DNA of 64,000 bases, taken from the NCBI GenBank assembly GCA_015179045.1, contig WHUZ01000001.1, positions 2,666,001 through 2,730,000 on the forward strand, in the 5' to 3' direction. Below, one piece after another: positions 36,699 through 48,344 of the stretch (positions within the stretch are counted from its first letter, which is position 1; every line of letters starts with the position of its first letter). The position numbers were made by a program, and so were the translations under genes. The notes under the pieces were generated by a model. The model saw only the letters and a program-made list of their open reading frames with translations. It did no database searches and was not told the origin of the DNA. The stretch comes from Kalaharituber pfeilii. Taxonomy: Eukaryota; Ascomycota; Pezizomycetes; Pezizales; Pezizaceae.

Positions 36699-37629
36699 GA
36701 GCAGCAATTGACAAGAGTGGGAATGACAGATGGATGGAGAATAACTTACCAGTTTCAAACATATGAGAGAGGAGGAAATTGCATCCAGATACTGAAGGAA
36801 TATCAGTGGTGGGCCGGAATTTGGGTACGATGACTGATTCATAGCAGCGGAGAATCATTTGGGAAGGAGCCTAACTGTATATAAGACCTTAAAATGAAAT
36901 GATACCAACCCCGCCTTCCGCTCCAAAGTGTTTCTACGTGATATTTCAATACGTCTGGTGCTCCTTACCGTGATGGCCAAGCGTACGATGCGGCAGCTTC
37001 TGTAGGAACTCCTACTCCAGCCGTTTATTCCTTTCTGCTACCCTCGATTTTGAAACAAAAAAATACTCAATATCGGCTTCGGTTTCTTCAGTCATTTCCT
37101 GAATCGAAATACTTTGCATCTTAGCACGTATGGTTGGCATTTATCAAGCTACTGTGCTAGGCGGCCCATGATAAGTATATAGTATTCAAGATCGCGGCTT
37201 TACAGTTGCCCTCATAGTCTCAATTTCTTGTGTTGTCTGGTTCTTCAATGTCTCGGGCTTTATGCTCCTGTGGCTCCACAGGCAGAGAACATGTACAGCG
37301 GTGGTTAAGTCTTTTCGTCATTGATATGCCAATGCCTGCATACAGTCATCAAGCGAGTCCTAGTCATGCCTTTTTTCCCTTCCCTCTTCAATTATCTTTG
37401 ACCCTCAAAAAAAAACAGTTTCAGCTAGTGCAAGATAATTGAAAAGAAAAAAGAAGGCAAAAGAAAAATAAAAATAAAAATAAAAATAGAATAAAATAAA
37501 ATAATCCTGAGTGTGGGGCCTAATTTACTAATGATTGGCGAACTAAGGAGACTCAGTGCAAACTAAGAAGGCTCAGTGCAGCGTACAGTCTATACAACAG
37601 TAAACGAACTCGAGTCAAGACTTCTAATC
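36699..37629. other. convergent intergenic region
   Basis: About 0.9 kb between convergent uL30m and PNKP. It contains an A-rich stretch at 37440-37505 with repeated aaaata units. No gene was recognised. Confidence 0.5.
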
Positions 37630-39753
37630 TCATGTCCAATGTCTAATCCAGATGGTTCGCTCGGCATCGCTACCTTCCCACTGCAATATAGTCAGCATTG
37701 ATTACCATCTAATATTCTTTATGAAGTGTATTGATGCGTGAGCAGATGATGGAGAAGGCGCAGTAGCAGTATCTACACACCTGAAAGTCGATCTTTGTTA
37801 TATCAACAAATCCTTCATCTAGTTGAGGCTCTACAAATCTTGACTTATAACTTGAGAACGCAATCTTGGGCAGAGCTTTTCGTTTTTCCGGATTGACCTG
37901 TCCAAACTTAAATCATACGTTAGAAACTTTTGCATCCAAATTTGGATCAAGTTAGAGCTGGAGACTCCACAGTGGGCATGCATAAAAGCGCACAAGCTCA
38001 GGAACAGACACCCTTCGACTTAGTACCAGGAATAGGACAAGAAAAAAAAAGTGAAGATGCGAGTACAATGACAGGAGGAGTAAGAAGAGAGTAATAGACT
38101 GAGGAGGTATAAAGAAAGGAAAACGATTAACGCACAATATCACCTCCGAATGCCCGAACCGCGTCGTTATGCTGACAGACGTGCAGAGGAGTGGTAAGGT
38201 AAATGCAACGTATCGGAATTGAAAACTTCTTCGCAAGCCCAATCCAAAGTTTTCGTGTTTCGACATCTGCATTTGTGTTATCTGGTGTATTTGAATAGAT
38301 ATGTAAGCTCATTGTTAAACCCGATCAATCGAACCAAGACCTACCAATAACCACTGATTTCTTCCCTTCCAGAAACTCGGCAGCAGCTTTCATGCATTTG
38401 TCTCGTGACTTAAAAATATCCTGGTTCACACGCTCGTAGCCTAGTGGACAAAGGTGCCTCTTTGTGAATGAGGACTTTCCAGCTCCAGGAGGGCCGACCA
38501 ATATGACGAGCTCAATGTCGTTCAACTTCATGAATGCGGGAGACCCTGTATGAGTACTTATCAGCATTGAAGACGGTAAGACTTTGTGATACTACTGCGG
38601 TTGACTATCCCAGTAAACCTTAGATGTAAGGGAAGAAGCAGTTAGGTAATTGTAACAGGAGCTGACTCACTTGACAATGTAGATTCAGGTGTATCCGCAG
38701 TAACATATGCCATGGGGTTGAATTCATCTTTCATAGTGTTTGGTTCATGCCCAAGAAAGAATTCTTCAGGTGTATAGAATTTGACCCCAATGTTGTTTGC
38801 AAAGTACCTAAGATTACTCAATGAATGGTCAGTTTCGGCTTAAAAGATAGTTACTAAGCACAAGAGAAAGAAAAAGAAAAAAAAGTAAAAGAACCATGAG
38901 TTAGTCCTACCTGTCGGTTGCAGAGAAATCGCGGTCCCTTCCTGCAGCATCCCCCACAAAGAATGACTCTGCTTTGTCCACTGCATGAACATCCAAGTCG
39001 TATTCATCCATCAACTCATCCCACATTCCAGTTCTTGGTTTTCTATATTGATCATTCTCCGTTGCACCGTAGAGAGTAACTGGTATATCCAGAGTTTCAA
39101 AGATTACAGCAACCTTGAGCTTGAACTTGTCAAGTTTGCCGGCAGGTTTTTCTACACTTATGCCACCTTGATTTGTGAATATAATAAGGTCGTATCTACT
39201 TAAATTAGTCTAACATTGTCCTCGATGGGAATGAGCGCATAGTAGCAAGAAGGAACGGACCCTTGTGAATATAGTTCCTTCAGCTTATTGGGTACCGCTG
39301 GATTCCACCATGTCCAGTCTGACTCCGACTTGGCGAATACTCTCCCCGAGGCAGTTTTAATGAGGGTAGAATCCTGATTATCTCCTTCAGCATGCAAGGC
39401 CTACAAAGTTGTCTATAGCGAAGAGTTTTGAAAGATACTAACAAGATCAAAACTTGCAATTCGTCGTGGGGTAAAATGGTTGACTGCAGCAGAACTCGTG
39501 CTATTATATTTCGCGAGTATCAAGGACTTATTAATGATCCTCCATGTTACTTTATCGGGCTCTTTTGCAGATAAGGGCTTGAAAAAATTGGCGACGGTAG
39601 TACCTAGCAAAACTTACATTAGCTCTGAAACTATAGATTGGTTATTCAAATGGACTCACTTGTCGTTGTCGACAACACCTTCCGCTTTAATGGCGGAGGG
39701 GATATGTCACCGGCTTTACGTTTTGTCCGGTTACTGGAAGCAGATGAAGCCAT
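37630..39753 (-). CDS. PNK1: Bifunctional polynucleotide kinase 3'-phosphatase (PNKP)
   Basis: Nine exons read leftwards (39753-39660, 39603-39443, 39373-39261, 39195-38911, 38807-38671, 38545-38345, 38281-38136, 37897-37781, 37680-37630) give 434 residues. The N-terminus has a bipartite-looking basic signal (KRK near 15 and KRK near 27). The HAD phosphatase follows, with catalytic DLDST at about residues 84-88, IIFTNQGG and the FFVGDAAGRDRDFSATD signature. The kinase domain has a Walker A motif GPPGAGKSS at about 282-290 and VVIDNTNADVETRK. PNKP restores 5'-phosphate and 3'-hydroxyl ends at DNA breaks. Exon 3 is taken to start at 39373, because only this acceptor joins FDL to DSTLIKT and makes the DxDxT motif. 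An in-frame ATG 84 bases upstream could add a 28-residue leader that looks mitochondrial. Confidence 0.92.
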
Positions 39754-41607
39754 TCTCGAACTAAAAGCACGCAGGACTAGGTTGATGGGCAGAGTGTTGT
39801 GTGGCTTGAGCAAAAATGCAATTGAAATAAACCACATCCTCGAGCTTCGAGCGAGGCTGGGTGGTATTTAATCACGTCGTCTACGGAGAAGTTATTGAAG
39901 TCTCACTGAGTGTCATCGTTGGAGTCACAGGTAGAGTCAAGGTTGGAGTCATGGGTTGATGCGCGTCGTGGCATGAGACGACGCGCATTGTCGTGTAAAG
40001 TGCCTGCAGGGTGGAGGTTACACATGTCACAAAAGTCAATAAAAGGAACTTAAACTCTACGAATCTCAATCCAATTACACAAGCTGCAAGAGCCATTGTA
40101 GAGTCAACACTTGCAAGTCTCTGACTAATTCGGTATAATCCGTTAAGATGAAGTTAACTCCCTGGTTCGAGGCTAGTTAACTCCTCGTCCAGAACCAACC
40201 ATGTATATGCCAGGGGAGGCACTATTCCTATTGTAGCTAAATTAAGGTGGGATTTCTGGCAACCAGTCTAGATTTCTGGATCGACTATGATAATTTCTAG
40301 ATGCGGCCAATTTCAGATGGCGTAAAGAAGGGAAGAGACGGACCAGAGGAGTAGTGAAGGAGTATATAGAGAGGCTGGAATTCAAGTAGATAGAAACTAT
40401 AGAACTCCAAAAATCATCGAGTGTATATTAAAGCATCTCTTTCTCAAAAGCCATTAAGTAGGTATATCCAAAGAGTAGCTCCAACTATGAACTCCGAGGT
40501 GCTTTCAAGAGGCCCAGGAAACGAGTACCATCACTGGGCGGATAATGGAACCTGCGACCCATACATCTGGGAGGTGAGCTCGGACGGGTGGATGGGATGC
40601 AGATAGGTGGTTTGGGGAAGGGAGGAGTGTGACGAGGATAGTGACAACTCCATCTTCTCCAACTAGCGGCTGTCCCTCTGTATCTCCTCAGGAATAACGT
40701 CGCACTTTTCCTCCTTGGCATGTCGACTGCTCCCATGTTCCTTTTTTTGGTATGTCTTTGTCATACTGCTGGTAGGAGTATTCAAAATAGACTTCATCAT
40801 GATTATTATCTTACTATCATACTCTGGTTACAAGACTAACCCAATTGTTTGCGCGAAGCAGCTTAGTCAAGGAACTGAGCTACAAGTGCGAACTACCCCA
40901 CTGTAGATGTACAATGAGTGTGCGGACACGAGAAAAGGATTTGGACCCTACCATCACAGTCAGAATTTCTTCATGGTCATTGCTCATGTTTTTGCCACTA
41001 GTCAACCATATTGCCACCAATTAGCAAAGGTGAAAGCTTGATATTTTCCTTCGAACGCCCGATTAGGCGGAGCATGCGGAAGCGGAGGATACGGAGCTTA
41101 ACTCATCCCGTTGCCAAGACTCCGAACATGTTCTCGGATATACATACTAGTACATATAATACACCTCTTTCCGATGCGGGTCCTACGGAGTTAGGCTGGT
41201 TACGAGACTAGGAGTTAGGTACGGTACGTCAGGTTCTCCTTAAGCCATGCAACCCACCCTGGCCCGCATGCAAGTGGTCCCAAGGTTGCTTCCGGGTCCG
41301 ATACAACGAATCCTTGTTCGTTGAGCTGCCATTTCAAAACTCGTTTCTCGCGTAGGTACACCTTTTTCCAATCTGAGTAAAAGCACAATTTAAGAAAAGG
41401 GTTCTTGACGAGTAGAGAGTTTTTGCTACCAGCAGGGATTGAAGTCCTCTAGCGTGTGGCGCAACACTGAGCCTGGCAAGAAGTGTAATAATTGAGTTTT
41501 TGCTTCCTCTAAAAAATGGGATACATCTGCGCTCGGAGAGTGCCCTAGGGGCTTGGCATGAGACTAGGATGCATGTAGGTTTTCTGTTGTTTATTAGTTC
41601 CGTACTA
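39754..41607. other. gene-poor stretch left of the pogo-like element
   Basis: About 1.9 kb without a supported gene. A perfect 11-bp stem (atgcgcgtcgt / acgacgcgcat, loop 8) lies at about 39959-39988. A small open frame from 40487 has an exon-like end at a GTGAGC but no homology I can name. Motif copies ggttacgagactag (41198-41211) and cttggcatgagactag (41552-41567) lie here. Confidence 0.5.
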
Positions 41608-44604
41608 CAGTCAGACCTTGCTATAACGAACACGTAAAATTTGGCTCGTTACTATTTTATATCGGGATACGATCGTCGACCGGGATATGACGTTTCTTGG
41701 CACGCCTGCTGGAGATACTACATTTAGCTATATCTCGTGCAACAGACATGCTAGCAGCTTACAGTAAACAGTTATATGTACAGCATAGCTGATACTATAA
41801 TTCTAGCATATTGTATTAATTCTGTCAACAATAGTTCACTTGCTATATCAATATATGCATTAATAGTGTTAAATTACCACCCCCCTCCTCAACCTCCTGC
41901 ATATTATCTCTCAATAGGTCTATATCTATCTTTCCTATAGTAAGAGTTAGTCATTAATGGCTATAGTATATGATAGCATATGCAATATAGGCTAGAATAA
42001 CTTACAGCTCTATTCGCGAGGCCTGAAACTAGCTGCTGCAGCTGCTGCATTTGCTGAATTATTTCCTCAAGTGTCGAAGGAGGGGGTGGTGGTGGCTGAG
42101 AGTCAGTAGCTCCAGATAATGCTGTTGACTTTACTACTATCTTATTGTCTGTATCTTTTGCAGCCCTAGTTCGTCCCCTTTTACCACTCCCTTGCCCTCT
42201 AGCCTGCCGTTTTCCTCCTTTCCCACTAGTAGTTGACCCCCCCCCCTTAACTTCTAGTATATTAGTAGTAAGCCTATCTGTTGGAGTACTTTGGTTCGGA
42301 CCATCTACAGAAGACTCAGGAGAGTTATTAGAGTCCGAATCAAGGTCAATATGACAATCATTCACATTTTTCTGACCCTCCAACTGTCGTAGTCGAGCAA
42401 TGAGATAATTTCGATCCAGGACTCATCCAAATGATAGTTTTTTCTAACCTTGACTCAGAGTTTGTAATGGAGGTGGTAAGCGCAGAGAGTTACTGTCTGC
42501 CAGGCCAAAAAGACACTTCAGTAGTGATCCTCGCTAGTCTTCTGTGTAGCTCATATAGCACTCATTTGTACGATTGCGATGCCGTCTACCAACGTCGGCT
42601 CGCATATCGCTTGCTGCTTGCGTCGTATATGCGCATTTCGTATGCGCTTGCATTTTTCACATTTTTCGCGCGCTCCACCAGCTCCATACTACAGTCGCGG
42701 TGAACTCATAACAGCCGCCTGCCAGCGTCGGCTCACATATCGCTTGCATCGCATAAGCGCATTTCGTATGCGCGTGCATTTTTCGTATTTTCGCGCGCTC
42801 CACTGGCCGCCTACACAACTGCCAGTACTTCAGCAACTGAATTTGACTTTAACTTAGAGTGTTGAGAGCGGTGGTGAACTGGTTTGGAGGGTATATTCAG
42901 GCCTAAGGGTATATCTGGGGGCGGGGATTGTGAGCAGTGAGCCGGTTTGAGGGGCATATCTGGGCCCAGGGGTTGCGAGTGGCAAGCCATTGAGGGCATA
43001 TGTTACAGCTGGGAAGGGCAATTCGGTTTAGGAAGCAAATCTGAGGTTAGGCAGCAGCAAACCAGTTCGAAAGTATTGCTATTAGGGAGTATGCATATCA
43101 ACACAGAGGGAGCTGCAGCTCATGTGAGACAGCGGCTGCCGTAGATCGTGAGACATGCATCTGAGCACCCCTTGTATCACCCGTCAGTACTATTCAATAA
43201 AATCATAAAAAAATTATTAAAAGAGCAAAAAAAATAAGGAAAAATAGTAAGTTACATAAGTAAACATCAGGGAATCCAAATCTCTTCTCAGAATTCATAT
43301 TCATGCAATTTTGGTTGAGCTGTGAGGGTTTTTGCTAGAGGAATCCGCTTGACTGAATGTCTCATACTCTTAGAGATATCAGCTGGGAATGAGTATATCA
43401 TCTTCAACTGGTAAACTAGTATGGTCTAAAGGTGCAGATAGCCCTATATCAATCTTGTAAGCAGTTGTAGAGTGTATAACAGAATGTTCAGCCTCGGTAC
43501 CTTCTATTTATTATAACTAAGTATAAATTGGTACAGCTACAGTTGCTGCAATTGCTCACTTTTAGACTTGCGAATAGAGCTTGAAGTATCCTACCCCCCT
43601 ATAGCATATGCTACCATATACTATGGCCATTAGTGAGTGACAGCAGCTATAAGAGCATAGATGTTAGTACTATTTAACTGGCAATATGTAGGAGCATAAG
43701 AGGGAGGGGGGTTAAATTGACCTGTTGACATATTTATTAATATAGCAGGAGCTTGATATTGAATATAGGCAATAGAATATGTAGATAATGTTGTCCCGAC
43801 ATCATTGTATCTATATCACTTTATTTGATGTTACTGGCATCTAAGTTGCCAAAGATATTGTGAAAATGGTTTCTCATGAGGCATGCCAAGATGCGCGTCG
43901 TTTCTAGGTAGGCGATCGTTTCCCGATATAAAATAGTATAGCAAGGTTTTCGTTATAGAAAATTGTGACAAATTAGTCATGCAACCTTGGCAGCTGAGTT
44001 CAGACTCCTCAAGAGCTATTGCAGCACATTTCATATTGACTTACTAGCATAGGAAATAACCAAATCAAGAAATATTCGAGACTATAAAATAAAGCATAAG
44101 TGAATCTTGAACTAATAGAAATCTGTAACGGACTGCCTTCCCGACAAGCACTCAGTAATGAGGACAGTCAAGATGTCAACAACTACTAACAAGCAGTGAG
44201 CAGCAAGTAAATTTGAGAAGCATCAGATTATCTATGCAAGAAAGATAAGAGCCGAAACATCTAAAAGAGATCTTGAATGAGTTTCATGGGCATTTTATGA
44301 ATGTCATTGTCTTAATATCTTATAAACATTTAGGCTTTGCTATTCGTCGCAGGCAAGGATATAAGAGTAGCTTAGTGGATCGCCACCGGGGTTCTGTAGA
44401 TTTCATTTGCCACTTTTCGTTATAGCAAGAACAATTTGTATGTAGACAGAAATAACTTCCCCTAAATTTTTTTTCGTTTCGTTATTTGGTGGGATTTCGT
44501 TATAGCAAGGGCAGAATAGGTGGAGAGGGAAATCGCCGAGGGCAGTGCGTTCGTAATAGCAAGGTTTTCGCTATAGCGGGGTTCGTTATAGCAAGGTCTG
44601 ACTG
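41608..44604. mobile_element. pogo/Fot-like DNA transposon, decayed, 2997 bp
   Basis: The two ends are perfect inverted repeats of 24 bases (41608-41631 and 44581-44604), beginning CAGTCAGACC and ending with a CTATAACGAAC-type core. A TA dinucleotide flanks each side (41606-41607 and 44605-44606), which is the Tc1/mariner/pogo target duplication. Further inside, 41643-41690 and 43900-43950 are also inverted copies, and the motif gttatagcaag recurs near the right end. No intact transposase is present. A frame on the - strand at 42383-41961 gives a Ser/Pro/Gln-rich chain with a Gln-rich coil that I cannot assign. Repeat R (42482-42712) is inserted within it. Family placement is inferred from the TIR style and the TA target. 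Confidence 0.6.
42482..42835 (+). repeat. dispersed repeat R, copy B, with internal tandem duplication
   Basis: 42482-42712 matches repeat R copy A. A further unit at about 42713-42835 repeats the segment beginning cgtcggctc.catatcgcttg and ending cgcgcgctccac, giving a tandem pair of roughly 110-120 bases. It lies inside the pogo-like element, so it is probably a nested insertion. Confidence 0.55.
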
Positions 44605-44609
44605 TACTA

Positions 44610-44811
44610 CAGTATGCTAGCGTATCCGGAATAGCAATATTATTTGTATGGACAGGGGGTAAGTGCCTGGCAATTCCTGTCCGGTCCGGTATTCTTAGTG
44701 CGTCTGGTACAGCAAGAGGGTTTTGTATGGGAGTGGGATGTAGCAGCCTGAGAGCATCCGGTATAGCAAGGCTTCCGGTACAGCGATGTCCGGTATAGCA
44801 AGGGAAAACTG
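44610..44811. mobile_element. small pogo-related MITE, 202 bp
   Basis: It starts CAGTATGC and ends AAAACTG, with TA on both sides (44608-44609 and 44812-44813). The termini are imperfect inverted repeats sharing CAGT and a TATCCGGA/TATACCGGA core. The right half contains several ccggtatagcaag-type units. It has no coding capacity. It sits only five bases from the right end of the 3-kb element, sharing the tactac junction. Confidence 0.45.
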
Positions 44812-44813
44812 TA

Positions 44814-46441
44814 GTTGTTTATTCGTGAGCATTAGTTTTGAGATGCAACACCATGTCTAATGTCAGTCAATGTGAGTTAAATCTGTACAGAAGTATTTTC
44901 CTTCCTCAGTCTCGATTGCCATGTTATTGAGGTCTGTCAATCTTTTTGGTCAAGTTGTAAGGTTTCTCTGTGGGGTCAAATAGCCAAGGTTACCTGACTT
45001 TGCTCGGACAGTGGAGTACATAATGCTCTTTGTCGGAAAAATCGACAATCTGAGGTGACTATTATTTGCGCACTGTTATTAGTTCAACGTAATGATCGCC
45101 ACATAATTAAGACAATTGGTATATAGACCCAGAGAAGTGTATAGGGTGCATTGGGCTTTGACATTAGCACTGCTATCATATGTTTCATATGTTTATTTCT
45201 CTGTTTGGAGTTTTGACGAGAAGCTCCTCCCTAGCACGTACTGCATACCCTGCATGTCGCACCTGATATCCTATTCGGGCTTTTGCCGTTCCCAATTACG
45301 TGACGTCGGGAGCGATGATGCAACAGGCGGTTTCGGATTTCTTTCGGATCTGAGATCACCCAGCCCTGTCAATTGGCCACCATTATTGGTCATGGGGATG
45401 GAAAGTGCTTTGTCAAAGAGGGAATCGATCAGCACCAGAAAGGCGCATTCGTAATTGCGCTGAGCGCATATGAATAAGCCATTTTGCCATCACCTCATAG
45501 TGTGTAAGGTTAACCAGACTATCATACAACCTGGCGCCTCTGCTAGGTGCCGAGTTCCGATAGCCAAGCAATCGTCCAAAAGTCAAAGCCTCTCTGCATG
45601 TTACAACCCTGGTATGCATAGCAGGCTCAAATTATAGGGTGCAGTGCGGGAGGAAGGTGCTCGCGATGGCCGTTGGAGGGACCGCTCCCTGCAAACACGA
45701 TGCTATGCTATGGCGAAATGGATGCGTGCTAGCGTACGCCCTCGGTGTGGCCTAGCGAGCTTGCTCAATTTAGCAGGAGGTAGGTCGTCAAAGTGCCGAG
45801 GTACAATCTCTTCTAACGCTCTTTTTTTTTTCACAATTAGCTCCCCGATATCATGTGCGGTCATGCAGGCTCACTGAGAGGCGACGGTGGGCTTGTCAGC
45901 GTCGCAGCATCAGAAACTTTCGGGAACACGCGCTCCGCTGACGCCCGGAACGGACAGGGCCGTCGCTGAGGCCGTCGCTGAGGATGTGGGGCGGAGGGTG
46001 CGAGAAGGGCGCCGAAGGGCGCCGAAGGGTGCTGCGAGCAGGAGGAAGGGGCCGGCCCATCATGGGAAATCATACTTAAGTCATGGCGTCGCAGTGGGCA
46101 CGAGGGGCCATCGCAGCTTGCTTCCCCGTTTTCTCAAGAGATTAGCCAGCCCGCAGGCACCAGGTGCACCCGCCGCCGCTCGCTTTCGACGTTTTATACC
46201 CCAAACAGGCATTGCGTTGAGCTTGACTTGCCCCCCCCAGGGTTACGGGCATCCGAGATACCCTTTTCACTACAGGAATCCCCTCCCATACAGCTCCCAG
46301 TGCCCGCACGAGGATAGCTGTGCCTGATCGACCCATCACATCACCCATTCACCTCCATACACTTGTATCAGTCGCAGCTTCATCACAGGCTAACGCAGCA
46401 CCCCGCCATCGAGAAAAACAAGAGCTACCCACAAATTCGCA
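44814..46441. other. intergenic stretch before the MFS gene
   Basis: About 1.6 kb. The GC-rich part at 45880-46240 has short tandem units (cgtcgctgagg at 45961-45982; gaagggcgcc at 46013-46032) and probably belongs to the MFS promoter. No gene was recognised. Confidence 0.45.
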
Positions 46442-48344
46442 ATGGATCCCACGTCGAGCGCGACTGGGACACCAGGCACCACCATAGCCGCCCCCTCGCC
46501 GGCATCGTCCCGACACAGTTTTGCCTCAATGCTGACAGGCGAGCAAGGAACATTCTATGTCGACCTCGAGGCTGGGCAGTACCGGCATCCAGTCACCATG
46601 GCGCGGAGGGGCTCCATAACCTCCAGCAAATCACACCAGGCTGAGAAGGATATATGCCCAGAATTGTCGGAGGAGGAACGAAATCTGAAGAGGGAGCAGA
46701 CATTGGAGGAACTCAAAAAGGTATATTCACGACGGACAGAGAACGAGGGAGAGCTGGACGCCCCGGATGACGCCAGAGATCTTCGAAGTGTGGATCCAGA
46801 ATTGGTTACATGGTGGGTCCAATTGACGTCAATCGCCTCTCCTCGCGACATCTACTGACTCAACTACGTGCAGGGACGGCCCAGACGATCCGGAGAATCC
46901 CCGAAATTTCCCATCGGGGAAGAAATGGAGAATCACAATGATAACGTCCCTGTATACCTTCGTCACCCCTTTTGCCAGTAGTATCGTTGCACCAGCAGCC
47001 CTAGAATATGCCAAAGAGTTTAACATCATAAATTCCACAATTGCAAGCATGACTGTGTCCATTTTCTTGTTGGGCTTTGCCGTCGGTCCACTCTTCTTTG
47101 CCCCCCTTTCAGAGATGTACGGTCGAGTAATTGTGATGCACACTACAACCATCCTGTTCTTCATCTTTACAATCGGCTGCGCTGTCTCGCAAAACACTAC
47201 ACAGATGGTTGTCCTTCGTTTCCTCTCTGGCCTTTCTGGTTCCGCTCCATTGGCTCTTGGTGCTGGTATCTTGTCTGATGTCTGGGCACCAATGGAACTC
47301 ACCCGTGCATCTGCATTGTTTTCTCTTGGTCCTTTAGTCGGTCCCATTACCGCTCCAATTATCTCAGGCTTCATCACTGAAGACTTGGAGTGGAGATGGG
47401 TCTTTTGGATCCTTGTCATTGTTATTGGCGTTGCCGCAATCATAGGGTTCATTTTCTACCGCGATGAATCGTACGCCGTTGTTATTCTCAACCGCCGTGC
47501 GGCTCGTCTGCGCAAAGAAACTGGTAACCCGCACTTGCACACAGTGTTTGAGACGACCAAGGACTTCCGGACTACATTTAAAATTGCTATTATTCGCCCA
47601 TTCAAGCTCTTGGTCATGAACCCTGTGCTGTTCTCCCTTGGTCTCTTCATGGCTTTCGTCTATGGTTTCCTCTACCTTATGTTTGTCACTTTCCCCACAC
47701 TCTTCCAAGGTGTCTACGGTGAAAATGCCGGTATCGCGGGTCTCAACTACCTTGGGCCAGGTGTTGGTTTTTTGGTTGGCCTTGCGACCATGACTCCTCT
47801 CATGCAATTCTGCTACAAGCGGCTCACTGCTGCCAACGGAGGTGTTTCCAAGCCAGAATTCCGCCTTCCAATTCTCTTCATTGGTGGTATCTTGATCCCT
47901 GCTGGACTTTTCTGGTATGGTTGGTCCGCTGAGAAGGCTCTCCACTGGATCATGCCTCTCATTGGTGCTGCCATTTTCTGCTGTGGTATGATTTCAGTCT
48001 TCATTTCCATTCAAACATACCTCATCGACATGTCCCCACGATACGCTGCCTCAGCAGTCTCCGCTGCCACGGTCTTCCGTTCCCTCTTTGGTTTCGCTTT
48101 CCCTCTGTTTGGTGGACAGCTTTATGACAAACTTGGATACGGATGGGGTAATAGCTTACTTGGATTCATTGCTATTCCGCTTGGATTGATCTTTCCCATT
48201 GTCATCTTCAAGTTTGGTGCTTCATGGAGGGAGGCTGCTGAAAGGAGACTGGATAGGAGCGAACAGAAAGCTGCTCAGAGGGGCCAGGATAGATTCGATA
48301 AGAAGGAAGAAAAGAAGAATGGAGGCGCAGTCCTACAACAATAA
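46442..48344 (+). CDS. MFS transporter, DHA1 (multidrug/polyamine) type
   Basis: Two exons (46442-46812 and 46874-48344) give 613 residues. The N-terminal 145 residues are hydrophilic, and the intron falls just before the family hallmark DGPDDPENPRNF. About twelve hydrophobic segments follow. Motif A is seen as GPLFFAPLSEMYGR and the antiporter motif C as SLGPLVGPITAPIISGF. A cytoplasmic loop of about 60 residues (ILNRRAARLRKETGNP to RPFKLL) separates the two halves, and the tail is Lys-rich. Relatives in fungi (Tpo1-, Flr1- and Mdr1-like) export drugs, polyamines or toxic metabolites at the plasma membrane by proton antiport. The substrate cannot be inferred from sequence. There is no neighbouring biosynthetic cluster. 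Open frames on the opposite strand are shadows of the membrane segments. Confidence 0.88.

Noticed and set aside
40487..40760. Small two-exon gene with a membrane segment (from MNSEVLSRGPGNEYHHW)
   Set aside because: The good GTGAGC donor is in phase 0, but the downstream hydrophobic frame needs phase 2; no family was recognised.
46829..47945. Long open frames on the - strand (207 and 193 codons)
   Set aside because: They are antisense to the membrane segments of the MFS transporter and carry no recognisable domain.
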